Shown here: positions 52,696 to 61,510 of the stretch, piece after piece
Layout of the letters: every line of letters begins with the position of its first letter
Position numbering within the stretch: the stretch's first letter is position 1
DNA from: CATQGW01 sp965242565
Lineage (GTDB): Bacteria; Chloroflexota; Dehalococcoidia; Bin125
Length of the DNA stretch: 64,000 nt
Direction: 5' to 3'
NCBI GenBank assembly: GCA_965242565.1
Contig: OZ251457.1
Span: forward strand, 1,178,001-1,242,000
Notes under the pieces: generated by a model
The model's database searches: none
The model's input: only the letters and a program-made list of their open reading frames with translations
Told to the model about the DNA's origin: nothing
Program-made: the position numbers and the translations under genes

Positions 52696-53491
52696 GGGAG
52701 TTGGCGAGCAGGCGGCGGTATTCCTCCGTTTCCCAGGTGAAGCGAAGCGTGCGCGGCATTTCGCCGTTTTCGCGGGCGTTCTCCTCGACGAACGGCTGGG
52801 AGTTGGTCATCGGGGAGTGGCAGTGGCCGAGCGCGATGTAGCAGACGCCGCCCTCGCCGATGCCGCGCGTGAAGCCGAACACGCGGGTCACGCCGTCCTC
52901 TTCGATCGCCGTGTCCTCCTCGTAGTCGAAGCCGAAGTCGGGGTAGGTATCGGGGCCGATCGGGGCGGTCAGCAGGATGTCGGTGTTGGGCCGGTCGGTG
53001 ACCTCGATCATGTAGGGCTCGTCGATCACGTCAAACTGGTCGGGCAGGCCTTCGAGGATCGGCGAGTCGACCTGCTTGACGTCGACGGTGAAGCGCTTGA
53101 TCGGCGGGTGGTTGATGAAGAATCCGCCGAGCGTGAGGTGGTGGTTCATCTTGACCATCTGGCGCTTGCCGTCGCCGATCCGCGCGGCTTTGCCGCCGGA
53201 GGTGCCGTGCAGGCCCAGCCAGTGCCCGCCGTTGTCGATCCAGTCCTTGAGGATCTCGTTCTGCTCGTCGTCGGCGACGGGACCGGCGGTGTAGGTGATC
53301 AGCACATCGGTGACCTGGAGCCACTTCCACATGTCGGTGAAGTCGTTGCCGGTGGTGGCGCGGATGTTGCCGTCGTCGTAGAGCAGGTCGAGCAGCTTGA
53401 GCCGCGCGTAGTCCATGTCGTGTCCGCCGTGGGAGCCGGGCGGGAAGCCGCCGGTGACGACGTGAACGCGGGTCGGTGCGGGTGCAGCCAT
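52676..53491 (-). CDS. ThuA-like domain protein
   Basis: A 271-residue protein of the ThuA (trehalose utilisation) family with a class I glutamine-amidotransferase-like fold. Segments: RVHVVTGGFPPGSHGGHDMD, DVLITYTAGPVADDEQN, GGHWLGLHGTSGGKAARI (nucleophile-elbow position), and VCYIALGHCHSPMTNSQPF, matching the G-x-G-H motif of the family. The reaction is unknown; some relatives act on sugars. AAGGAG lies 7 bases before the ATG, and a TATCAT -10-like hexamer about 40 bases before it. Divergent from the VWA gene at 53630. Confidence 0.85.
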   Translation of the reverse strand: MAAPAPTRVHVVTGGFPPGSHGGHDMDYARLKLLDLLYDDGNIRATTGNDFTDMWKWLQVTDVLITYTAGPVADDEQNEILKDWIDNGGHWLGLHGTSGGKAARIGDGKRQMVKMNHHLTLGGFFINHPPIKRFTVDVKQVDSPILEGLPDQFDVIDEPYMIEVTDRPNTDILLTAPIGPDTYPDFGFDYEEDTAIEEDGVTRVFGFTRGIGEGGVCYIALGHCHSPMTNSQPFVEENARENGEMPRTLRFTWETEEYRRLLANSLNWARG

Positions 53492-53629
53492 GATCAGCTC
53501 CTTCGGGTTGGCGTGCTCTGCGCGGATGATAGTGGAACCTTTGCGCGCGCTGCGTCGTCATGCCCTCAACGGGGCCGCGCACGCCCGAACAGGAGCGGGC
53601 GGCGCAGGCGCCCGGCAGGAGGCAGAGCG

Positions 53630-55489
53630 ATGACCACGATGATCACGATATTCCGCTGGAAGCGCTGGAAGCGGCGCGTGCAGGCGTTGATTCCGCTGCT
53701 GGCGGCCGCGGCGCTGCTGATCGGCGTCGCCGCCTGCGCGGACGATGAGGCACCGCCCGGCGAGCGGCCGGACGGGGCGCAGGCCGCCGCGGCGGCGGAA
53801 CAACAAGAGGCGCAGCAGGAGCAGACGGCCGCACCGACTCGGCGTCCTGCGCGAACGCAGGCGGATAGCGAAGAGCAGGATGCGGCGCAGCAGTACGTTG
53901 AACAGCAGCAGGCCGATCAGCAGGCTGCGGCGCAGTACGACGAGCAGCAGGCGGTGGCGGAGTACGCCGAGGAAGCTGAGGAGCAGTCGGCGGCGCCGGC
54001 ACCGCGCCGGTCGTCCCCGACGTCGTCGCAGAGTTCGGCCGAGCAGCGGCAGCCGCCGCGCGACACGACATTCCGCGACTACGAGCAGTCGGGCTTTGCG
54101 CTGACCAGCGAAGACGACACGGCGACGTTTTCGCTGGACGTGGATCGCACCAGTTACCGGCTGGCGTTGAACTGGGCGCGCGAGGGCTACGAGATCGATC
54201 CCGACTCGGTGCGGGCGGAGGAGTGGGTTAACGCCTTCGACTACCGCTACGAGCGTCCGTCGGGCGAGCGCTTCTTCGCGGTGTCGAGCGACTGGATGCA
54301 GCATCCGTTCGACGACGATCTGGTGCTCTACCGCATCGCATTTCAGGCTCCGGAGCCGCCCGACGACACGCCGCTCAACGTGACGCTGGTGCTCGATGCG
54401 TCAGGTTCGATGGCGGAGGGCGACCGGGTGGCGATCGCCCGCGCGGCGGCGGACAGCATCCGCCGCGGTCTGCGCGATGAGGATCGGATCGCGGTGGTGC
54501 AGTTCACCGACGATGTGGTTTGGGAACTCGTGGTCGAGCCGGCGCGCCCGGGCGATCGCGATGTGCGGCGCTCGATCGAGGCGCTCTACCCGCTCAACGC
54601 GACCAACGTGCAGGCCGGGCTCGACCTGGGCGTGCAGTTCGCCGACGAGATGCGACGCGAGCGGCCGGACGCCTACAACTACGTGATTCTGATGTCGGAC
54701 GGCGTGGCGAACGTGGACGCGACCGATCCGTTCGCGATTCTCAACCGGGTCGGCGACGGCGACGACCGCAACCCGCTGCGGCTGATTACGGTGGGTGTGG
54801 GGATCGCGAACTACAACGACTATCTGCTCGAGCAGCTGGCGCAGTACGGCAACGGTTGGTACCGCTACCTGAGCACGCCGGCGGAGGCGCGGGCGGTGTT
54901 CAGCCGCGAGAACTGGCTGGCGCTCTCGCGCCCGTTCGCCGACGCGACGCGCGCGCAGGTTGTGTGGGATCCGAACGCGGTCTACGCCTGGCGGATGATC
55001 GGCTACGAGAATCGCGCGGCGCCCGATGCGGCGTTTGACGAGGATCGCCGCGAGTTTGCGGAAATTCCGGTCGGCGCGGCGACGACGGTGTTCTACGAGC
55101 TGGAGCTGACCAGCCGTGATCTGCCGGAGCGGACAACGCCGGCGGGGAGCGTGGAGCTGCGCTGGCGCACGCCGCTTGAGGGCGAGGCTCGCAGCCAGCT
55201 GGCGGAGCTGCACATCGGCGGCGACCAGCGCTGGGCCGAGGAGGAGCTCGCGCTGTTTGATCTGGGCGCGCTGGTGGCACTGAGCGCCGATCGTTACAGC
55301 CGGCTTTCGGGGCTGGTCGGCGCCGACGCGGCGCTGGTGCGCCGCGAGCTGGACATCGCGGCGGAGGAGCTGGAATGGCGCGCCGATCAGCTGGGCGAGC
55401 TTGACGCCTGGCGGGATTTCCGCTTCCTGCTCGATCACCTGCGCGAGGCGCTGCCCGATTCGGGCGGCGGCAGCGGCTACAGCCGCTAA
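53630..55489 (+). CDS. VWA-domain lipoprotein with C-terminal DUF3520-like region, copy 1
   Basis: A 619-residue lipoprotein (signal with lipobox LIGVAAC, Cys at about 36). A Gln/Glu/Ala-rich linker (about 45-145) precedes an N-terminal VWA-associated domain (TTFRDYEQSGFALTSEDDTATFSLDVDRTSY). The VWA domain has the MIDAS residues DASGSMAEG (about 258), Thr in NATNVQAGLDLG and Asp in LMSDGVANVDATDP. The C-terminal region (YGNGWYRYLSTPAEAR onward) matches the DUF3520 type found after such VWA domains. It is presumably an envelope adhesion or scaffold protein binding Mg2+/Mn2+. AGGAGG precedes the ATG. A paralogue follows 77 bases downstream. Confidence 0.88.
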   Translation: MTTMITIFRWKRWKRRVQALIPLLAAAALLIGVAACADDEAPPGERPDGAQAAAAAEQQEAQQEQTAAPTRRPARTQADSEEQDAAQQYVEQQQADQQAAAQYDEQQAVAEYAEEAEEQSAAPAPRRSSPTSSQSSAEQRQPPRDTTFRDYEQSGFALTSEDDTATFSLDVDRTSYRLALNWAREGYEIDPDSVRAEEWVNAFDYRYERPSGERFFAVSSDWMQHPFDDDLVLYRIAFQAPEPPDDTPLNVTLVLDASGSMAEGDRVAIARAAADSIRRGLRDEDRIAVVQFTDDVVWELVVEPARPGDRDVRRSIEALYPLNATNVQAGLDLGVQFADEMRRERPDAYNYVILMSDGVANVDATDPFAILNRVGDGDDRNPLRLITVGVGIANYNDYLLEQLAQYGNGWYRYLSTPAEARAVFSRENWLALSRPFADATRAQVVWDPNAVYAWRMIGYENRAAPDAAFDEDRREFAEIPVGAATTVFYELELTSRDLPERTTPAGSVELRWRTPLEGEARSQLAELHIGGDQRWAEEELALFDLGALVALSADRYSRLSGLVGADAALVRRELDIAAEELEWRADQLGELDAWRDFRFLLDHLREALPDSGGGSGYSR

Positions 55490-55566
55490 GCGGCCACGGC
55501 CGCCACGCCACGCAGCACGGGCAGGGGCTGCTACTCTGCCCGCGCTGCTTCTCTCGGGAGGACGCC

Positions 55567-57837
55567 ATGCATCAACTGGTTACCCTCGGGGCTTGGGCTC
55601 GCGGAAGCCGCAGCGGCGCGCTGCCGATGCGCATGCTGCTTGTGCTGTGCCTCTGCGCGGCTGCGTTGGCCGCCGGCCAGAGCGTGTCGGCGCAGTCGCC
55701 GGTGGACGCGACCGGCCCGTCGATTGAGGTCGCGGGGGCGATCGTCGCGCGACAGCTGGCCGACGGTCGAATCGAGGTTGGCTTCCGGCCAACGGGCGGC
55801 GAGCGCATTCTGCCGAGTTCGCGGATTCTGCCCAGCGCGGAGTTGGACAGGCAGTTGCGAGCCTCGTCGGACGTGGTGCAGGAGGATGAGACGCTGGGGC
55901 GGGTCGTTGCGCGGCGTGCGGAGAACGGGCGAATCGAGTTCGGTTTCAGCGTGGAGGGCGGCGAAACGCTGTGGCCCGCGCGGCGGTTTCTGCCCACTGG
56001 ATCGGATGGCCGCTGGCTGCGCAGCTCGGAGATTCGCTTCGCTGTCGCGCGGGATCTGGTACCGAGCTTTGGCGGACAGGGGGTTCCGGGTTATGAGCTG
56101 TACCTGGGAGCGGCGAGCGGCGTGCCGACGTTTCCGCAGGCCGAGGGCGGCGACGGCGAGCTGAGCTACAGCCTGACGCCCGTAGTGCCCGGGTTGACGT
56201 TCGACCCGCAACTGCGGCGGCTGTCCGGCACGCCGATCAGGACCGGCAGCTACTCGATGGTGTATCGAGTGCGGGACGCCGACGGCGATGAGGACGAGTT
56301 GCGCTTCACGATCGACGTCAACGATGCCAGGGCGTTGGGGATGGACGGCGACGACAGTATGGACGCCGGCGACGGGATGATGGGGGGCGGTGGTGGCGGC
56401 GGATTTCCGCAGCCGCCGCGCGATACGACATTCGTCGACAATCCGCGCACGGGGTTCGTCGCTGCCGCCGAGGACGCGGTCTCCACGTTCAGCCTGGATG
56501 TGGATCGCACGTCGTACTTCCTGGCGCTCAATTGGGCGAACGCCGGTCACCCGATCGATCCGGCTTCGGTGCGGGCCGAGGAATGGATCAACGCCTTCGA
56601 CTTCGGCTATGACCCGCCGGATGAGGATGATCGGTTTGCGATCACGACGGCGCTGCTCGAGCACCCGACGGCCGACGGTCTGCACCTGGCGCGGATCGGG
56701 TTCCGCGCGCCCGAGGCGACTGATGATCGCCCGCTGAACGTGACGCTGGTGTTGGATGCGTCTGCCTCAATGGGCGGCGGGAATCGCGTGGAAATCGCGC
56801 GCGCGGCGGCGGAGAGCATCCGCAGCGGCCTGCGCTCCACCGACCGCATCGCCGTCGTGCAATTCAGTTCGGGCGTCCTGGAGGACTACACAGTGCGTCC
56901 GACGCAGCCGGAGGATGTGCAGGTCGCCCGATCGCTTGCGAATCTCCGCCCGAACTTCAGCACCAACGTGCAGGCCGGCCTCAATCTCGGCCTACAGCTG
57001 GCGGCGAGCGTCCGCGCGGAGCGGCCCGACGCGATCAACTACGTGATCCTGATGTCCGACGGCGTGGCTAACGTCGACGCGACCGATCCGTTCGCGATTC
57101 TGGACGCGACCGGTGATCGTGATCCGGCCAATCCGCTGCGGCTGATCACCGTCGGCGTGGGGATCGCGAACTACAACGACTATCTGCTGGAGCAGTTGGC
57201 GCAGCACGGCAACGGCTGGTACCGCTATCTCGACACGCCGGCGCAGGCACGGGCGACGTTCGGACGCGAGAACTGGCTGGCGCTCTCCCGCCCGTTTGCG
57301 GACCAGACGCGCGCGCAGGTCCGCTGGGACAGCGGCGTGGTCAAGCGCTGGCGGCTGGTCGGCTACGAGAATCGCATCACGTCGGACGAGTCGTTCACGG
57401 AAGATCGAAACGAGTTCGCCGAGATCCCTGGCGGCCTGTCGGTGACGGCGTTCTATGAGCTGGAGCTGGCGGGAGCGGCGCGTCCAACCGAAAGAGCGAT
57501 CAACCTGGGCGAGGTTGAGCTGCGCTGGCTGACGCCCGGGAGCGGCGAGCCAAACAATCAGACGGCGCGCATCACGGACGGCGCAGGGGCTGATCGCGGC
57601 GCGCGGTTGCAGTTGGGCGCCGTCGTCGCGCTCGCGGCCGATCGCTACAGCAGCTTGCAGTCGCTCGACGATGAGGCGAGCGGCGCTGTGCGGACCGAGC
57701 TGGCGCGGCTCAACGATGCGCTCGGCGGGCTCGAATCCGAGCTCGGTTCACTGGAAGCCTACCGCGATCTCCGCTTTCTGCTCGCGCACCTGCTCGACGG
57801 CCTGCCGGCGAACGCCGAGAGCGGCTACAGCCGTTAG
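55567..57837 (+). CDS. VWA-domain secreted protein with Ig-like module, copy 2
   Basis: A 756-residue secreted paralogue of the upstream gene. Signal peptide LLVLCLCAAALAAGQSVSAQS. Residues 50-165 contain a duplicated small unit (IVARQLADGRIEVGFRPTGGER and VVARRAENGRIEFGFSVEGGET). Residues 165-255 are a putative-Ig module (YELYLGAASGVPTFPQAEGG...LSGTPIRTGSYSMVYRV), then a Gly linker. The VWA part (about 270-750) has DASASMGGG, STNVQAGLNLG and LMSDGVANVDATDP. The C-terminus ANAESGYSR matches GGGSGYSR of copy 1. GGGAGG precedes the ATG. Confidence 0.88.
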   Translation: MHQLVTLGAWARGSRSGALPMRMLLVLCLCAAALAAGQSVSAQSPVDATGPSIEVAGAIVARQLADGRIEVGFRPTGGERILPSSRILPSAELDRQLRASSDVVQEDETLGRVVARRAENGRIEFGFSVEGGETLWPARRFLPTGSDGRWLRSSEIRFAVARDLVPSFGGQGVPGYELYLGAASGVPTFPQAEGGDGELSYSLTPVVPGLTFDPQLRRLSGTPIRTGSYSMVYRVRDADGDEDELRFTIDVNDARALGMDGDDSMDAGDGMMGGGGGGGFPQPPRDTTFVDNPRTGFVAAAEDAVSTFSLDVDRTSYFLALNWANAGHPIDPASVRAEEWINAFDFGYDPPDEDDRFAITTALLEHPTADGLHLARIGFRAPEATDDRPLNVTLVLDASASMGGGNRVEIARAAAESIRSGLRSTDRIAVVQFSSGVLEDYTVRPTQPEDVQVARSLANLRPNFSTNVQAGLNLGLQLAASVRAERPDAINYVILMSDGVANVDATDPFAILDATGDRDPANPLRLITVGVGIANYNDYLLEQLAQHGNGWYRYLDTPAQARATFGRENWLALSRPFADQTRAQVRWDSGVVKRWRLVGYENRITSDESFTEDRNEFAEIPGGLSVTAFYELELAGAARPTERAINLGEVELRWLTPGSGEPNNQTARITDGAGADRGARLQLGAVVALAADRYSSLQSLDDEASGAVRTELARLNDALGGLESELGSLEAYRDLRFLLAHLLDGLPANAESGYSR

Positions 57838-57889
57838 GTGATCACGATGCCGCACTACGGAAAGAGCGCAGAGCTGATTGGAGGCAGTC

Positions 57890-59053
57890 ATGCGAGTTGT
57901 TGATCTGCGGTACCACATCGTCCACCCCACGCCGCCGGAGACGGGGCAGCCGGATCGCTACATCGCGGGGAAGAACCTGCTGTTCGTGCGGCTGGAGACG
58001 GAAGACGGCCTGCACGGCTGGGGCGAGTGCTACACGCAGTCGGACCGCGATCTGCAGATCGCGGCGCATCTCGACCAGTTGCGGCGCTACGTGATCGGCT
58101 GGGACGCGCGCAAGATCAAGCCGTTCACCGACGCGATCTACAACGATTTCGGCAATCGGCGCGGCGCGATGGACCTCTACAGCGCGGTGAGCGGAATCGA
58201 GCAGGCGCTCTGGGACCTGGCCGGCAAACGGGCGGGCGCGCCCGTCCACGAGCTGCTGGGCGGCGCGCTGCGCGAGCGGCTGCGCGTCTACGCCAACGGC
58301 TGGGCGAAAATGGACTCGCTCGACGAGCTGGCGGCGCGCGCCCGCGCGATGGTCGCGCGCGGTTTCACCGCGATGAAGTTCGACCCGGTGCCGGGCCGCT
58401 GGCGCAGCTGGATCACCCGCGAGCAGGAGGAGTTGGCGGTCGAGCGCGTGCGCGTGGTGCGCGAGGCGGTGGGGCCGGATGTGGATGTGCTGCTCGAAAT
58501 TCACCGTCGGCTCGCGCCGATGCACGCGGTGCGGCTGGCGCGCGCGGTGGAGCAGTACCGCCCGTTCTGGTTCGAGGAGCCGGTCTGGGCGGAGAACGTG
58601 ACGGCGCTGGCGCAGGCGACGCGGCAGATCGAGATCCCGACGGTGACGGGCGAGGAGCTCTATACCAAGTTCGAGTTCCGCGAAGTGTTCGAGCAGGGTG
58701 CGGTGGACATCATCAATCCCGATGTGGCGAACGTCGGCGGCATCCGCGAGCTCTCGGAGATCGCGGCGATGGCGGAGGTCTATTTCGTCGCGGTCGCGCC
58801 GCACAACTACAACAGCACGACGGTCGCGCTGGCGTCGACGCTGCACGCGGCGGCGACGATGCCCAACTTCCTGATCACGGAGTATTTCGTCAACTTCGAG
58901 CAGTGGGGCAAGCAGGTCGCGTCGCCGCCGATAGAGGTCGAGGACGGCTACGTGCAGGTACCGACGACGCCCGGACTGGGCATCGACCTCGACGAGGACG
59001 CGCTGGCGGCACACCCGGCGGCGGACTTCCCCCAGCGGGTGATCGGGGAGTAG
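57890..59053 (+). CDS. Mandelate racemase / muconate lactonizing enzyme superfamily protein (sugar-acid dehydratase-like)
   Basis: A 387-residue enolase-superfamily enzyme. N-terminal capping domain with KNLLFVRLETEDGLHGWGE; barrel with acid/base Lys in FTAMKFDPVPG (about 167), metal ligands in DVLLEIHRR (about 201), WFEEPVW (about 228) and TGEELYTKFEF (about 254), and His in VAVAPHNYNSTT (about 303). The E-E-E ligand set and the His on the C-terminal side suit the galactonate/gluconate dehydratase or related subgroup. Probably dehydrates an acid sugar, consistent with catabolic genes elsewhere in the window. GGAGG lies 6 bases before the ATG. Confidence 0.88.
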   Translation: MRVVDLRYHIVHPTPPETGQPDRYIAGKNLLFVRLETEDGLHGWGECYTQSDRDLQIAAHLDQLRRYVIGWDARKIKPFTDAIYNDFGNRRGAMDLYSAVSGIEQALWDLAGKRAGAPVHELLGGALRERLRVYANGWAKMDSLDELAARARAMVARGFTAMKFDPVPGRWRSWITREQEELAVERVRVVREAVGPDVDVLLEIHRRLAPMHAVRLARAVEQYRPFWFEEPVWAENVTALAQATRQIEIPTVTGEELYTKFEFREVFEQGAVDIINPDVANVGGIRELSEIAAMAEVYFVAVAPHNYNSTTVALASTLHAAATMPNFLITEYFVNFEQWGKQVASPPIEVEDGYVQVPTTPGLGIDLDEDALAAHPAADFPQRVIGE

Positions 59054-59100
59054 AGTTTTGGTCCCGAACCCGTGCTGAAATCGCACCAAGGAGCAACGAC

Positions 59101-61026
59101 ATGGACGTCAACACCATCCTGAGTCAGATCGACATGGGCTCCATCGCGTTGCCCGTGTTTCAGCGTGGGTACGTCTGGAACCGCAAGCAGGTGCGACAAC
59201 TGTTCGTGCGACTCTATCGCAAGCACCCTGTGGGCAGCCTCCTGTACTGGAAAACGCCGGCTGCCGGCGCTCCGGCGAAAGGCGATCTCTCTGCGTCGGT
59301 GAACGAGGTGACGATGCTGCTTGATGGCCAACAGCGCGTGACGTCTTTGTACGGTGTGATTCGCGGCAAACCGCCTGAGTTCTTCGACGGCGACAAGAAG
59401 GCGTTCACCGGACTCTACTTCAATCTGGCGGATGAGTCTTTCGAGTTCCACCAACCCTCGAAGATGGACGGCGATCCGCTTTGGGTCGATGTCACCGAGG
59501 TTTTGAAGGGCGGCTTCGATGGCATGGACACGATTCTTGAGCGCATCGGGGCGCAGTCCGGACAATACGCAGGACGGCTGAGTCGATTGCTCGCCGTCAA
59601 GGAACGGACACTGCTCGGCGAGACTATCGCCGGCAAGGAATTCACCGTCGATGTAGTCGTCGACATCTTCAACGACATCAACACCGGCGGCACGAAGCTG
59701 TCGAGCGGAGATCTGGCCTTGGCGAGAATCTGCGCGGAATGGCACGAAGCGCGCGACGAGATGAAAGCACACCTCGCTCGCTGGGCACAGGCGGGGTTCG
59801 ACGGCCTGGATATGGACTGGCTGCTGCGGTCCGTGAACACCGTGCTCACCGGGGAGGCGCAGTTCTCGCACCTGCAAGGCCGTTCACCAGAAGAGGTGCA
59901 GGACGCGCTGAAGCGAGCCGCCGCCGCGCTCGATTACGCGCTCAACCTGGTAAGTGGAAAGCTCGGACTTGACCACGGTCGAGTGCTGTTCGGTCGGCAG
60001 GCGTTCCCGGTGATGGCGTACCTCATCGATCGGCGCAACAAGAAGCTCAGCGCGGCTGAGCAAGGGCAGATGCTCTACTGGTACGTGTTCGGAGCGATGC
60101 GCGGCCTGTTCTCCGGCTCCGTCGAGACTGTGATGAACCTACAGCTCAGCGCGCTCAAAGGAGCGGAGGGTGGCATGGATCGGCTGATCGATCAACTCCA
60201 TCTCGCCGTCGGGAGCGACACTGTGTTGCCGGATCACTTCGACTCGGCGACATCGAACTCCCGCTTCTATCCCGTGCTGTACATGCTGACGCGGATGGGC
60301 ACCGCCCGGAACTTCTGCGACGGCATCGAGCTGAAGAAGACTCTGTTCGGCAAGGGTTCCTCGCTCGAGGTGCATCACATCTTCCCCAAAGCCCAGCTGC
60401 GCGAGTACGGCTACAGCAAGCAGCAGATCAACGCGCTGGCCAACTTCTGCTTCCTGACAGCCGCGTGCAACAAGGAGATTGGCGCTCAGAAGCCCGAGAA
60501 CTACTTCCCGAAGTACGAAGGGGAGTTCCCCGGCGTGCTCGCGTCGCAGTGGATCCCGGAGAGCGAAACACCGTGGACGCTGGACCGCTATCCCGAATTT
60601 CTGGAACAGCGACGGCAGCTACTGGCGGATGCAGCCAACAGCGCGCTTTCTGATCTGCGTTTCGGTTCCTCGACATCAGCCGCCTTGCCGTCTGGATCGG
60701 TCGGCGCGGTATCCGTCGCCGACGACGATGGAGCGGAGCTCACAGAAGCCGACGACTGGGCGGCGGCGCATGGCCTGTCGCGCGGAGTCTTGGGCTTCGA
60801 GCTGGGCGACGACGCGGACACCACGCTTGATCTGGCGTGGCCTGATGGCCTCCAGCACGGCAAGTCGGAGAAGGTCGCCTTGCTGCTGAACGAACCGCCC
60901 GAAGTGCTGAAGGCGGCAAGCGCCGCGGGCTTCAGGTGCTTTACGTCGGTTGCGGAGCTTCAGCGCTACATCGAGCGCGAGATTTTGCAGGACGACGAGG
61001 ACTCGGTGGACGAGGACGCAGCATGA
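59101..61026 (+). CDS. DUF262 / HNH (DUF1524-like) protein, GmrSD-type restriction protein
   Basis: A 641-residue protein. The N-terminal DUF262 domain has LPVFQRGYVWNRKQVRQLF, YPVGSLLYW-like HPVGSLLYWKT and the nucleotide-binding MLLDGQQRVTSLYG (about 72-85), then IFNDINTGGTKLSSGDLALAR. The C-terminal nuclease domain has LEVHHIFPKAQL (about 422-433) and LANFCFLTAACNKEIGAQKPENYF, the H-N-K pattern of DUF1524/HNH enzymes. Single-chain GmrSD relatives are modification-dependent restriction enzymes acting on phage DNA. A further acidic C-terminal region of about 130 residues is of unknown role. AAGGAG precedes the ATG. No partner gene is adjacent. Confidence 0.85.
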   Translation: MDVNTILSQIDMGSIALPVFQRGYVWNRKQVRQLFVRLYRKHPVGSLLYWKTPAAGAPAKGDLSASVNEVTMLLDGQQRVTSLYGVIRGKPPEFFDGDKKAFTGLYFNLADESFEFHQPSKMDGDPLWVDVTEVLKGGFDGMDTILERIGAQSGQYAGRLSRLLAVKERTLLGETIAGKEFTVDVVVDIFNDINTGGTKLSSGDLALARICAEWHEARDEMKAHLARWAQAGFDGLDMDWLLRSVNTVLTGEAQFSHLQGRSPEEVQDALKRAAAALDYALNLVSGKLGLDHGRVLFGRQAFPVMAYLIDRRNKKLSAAEQGQMLYWYVFGAMRGLFSGSVETVMNLQLSALKGAEGGMDRLIDQLHLAVGSDTVLPDHFDSATSNSRFYPVLYMLTRMGTARNFCDGIELKKTLFGKGSSLEVHHIFPKAQLREYGYSKQQINALANFCFLTAACNKEIGAQKPENYFPKYEGEFPGVLASQWIPESETPWTLDRYPEFLEQRRQLLADAANSALSDLRFGSSTSAALPSGSVGAVSVADDDGAELTEADDWAAAHGLSRGVLGFELGDDADTTLDLAWPDGLQHGKSEKVALLLNEPPEVLKAASAAGFRCFTSVAELQRYIEREILQDDEDSVDEDAA

Positions 61027-61051
61027 GCCTACGACAAAGGAGGGCGAGCTG

Positions 61052-61510
61052 ATGCGGGATCTGAGCGGGCTGTTGCCGGAGGATGCGACGCGGTATCGGG
61101 GGGATGGGTGGGTGACGTGGTTTGCGGTGTTCGTGTCGGTCGTCGTGACGGGGCGGAGCCTGGTGCATGTGTTTCGGGACGACGGCGGGGCGGCGAGCAT
61201 CGCGGGGATCGATCTGGAGGTGGAGGGCGGGCGGAACATCGTGTCGATGTTCGCGCAGTGGGGGCTGGAGCAGTTGTTGCTGGCGGGGATCGCGTGGCTG
61301 GCGCTGGCGCGCTATCGCGGGCTGATTCCGCTGGTGCTGCTGGTCAACCTGCTGGACAGCATCGGGCGAATCGCGGTGGGGCGGGCGAAGCCGCTACAGG
61401 TGGAGAAGCCGCCGCCGGGGGCGTATGGATCGTGGGTTGCGATCCCGGTGCTGGGGTTTGCGCTGTGGCGCTCGCTGCCGGTGCGGGAGGTGGGCGGGCC
61501 GCCGGCATAG
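61052..61510 (+). CDS. Small four-TM membrane protein
   Basis: A 152-residue protein with four hydrophobic helices (WVTWFAVFVSVVVTG, WGLEQLLLAGIAWLALA, GLIPLVLLVNLLDSIG, WVAIPVLGFALW). A strong AAAGGAGG lies 9 bases before the ATG. It starts 25 bases after the DUF262 gene and may be co-transcribed. No family is recognised with confidence; base composition matches the core genes rather than the DUF262 gene. Confidence 0.75.
   Translation: MRDLSGLLPEDATRYRGDGWVTWFAVFVSVVVTGRSLVHVFRDDGGAASIAGIDLEVEGGRNIVSMFAQWGLEQLLLAGIAWLALARYRGLIPLVLLVNLLDSIGRIAVGRAKPLQVEKPPPGAYGSWVAIPVLGFALWRSLPVREVGGPPA

Noticed and set aside
52598..53629. N-terminal extension of the first VWA frame
   Set aside because: It is antisense to the ThuA-like gene; a lipoprotein signal and AGGAGG support the ATG at 53630.
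58027..59100. N-terminal extension of the DUF262 frame
   Set aside because: It overlaps the enolase-superfamily gene in another frame; AAGGAG and the family N-terminus support 59101.
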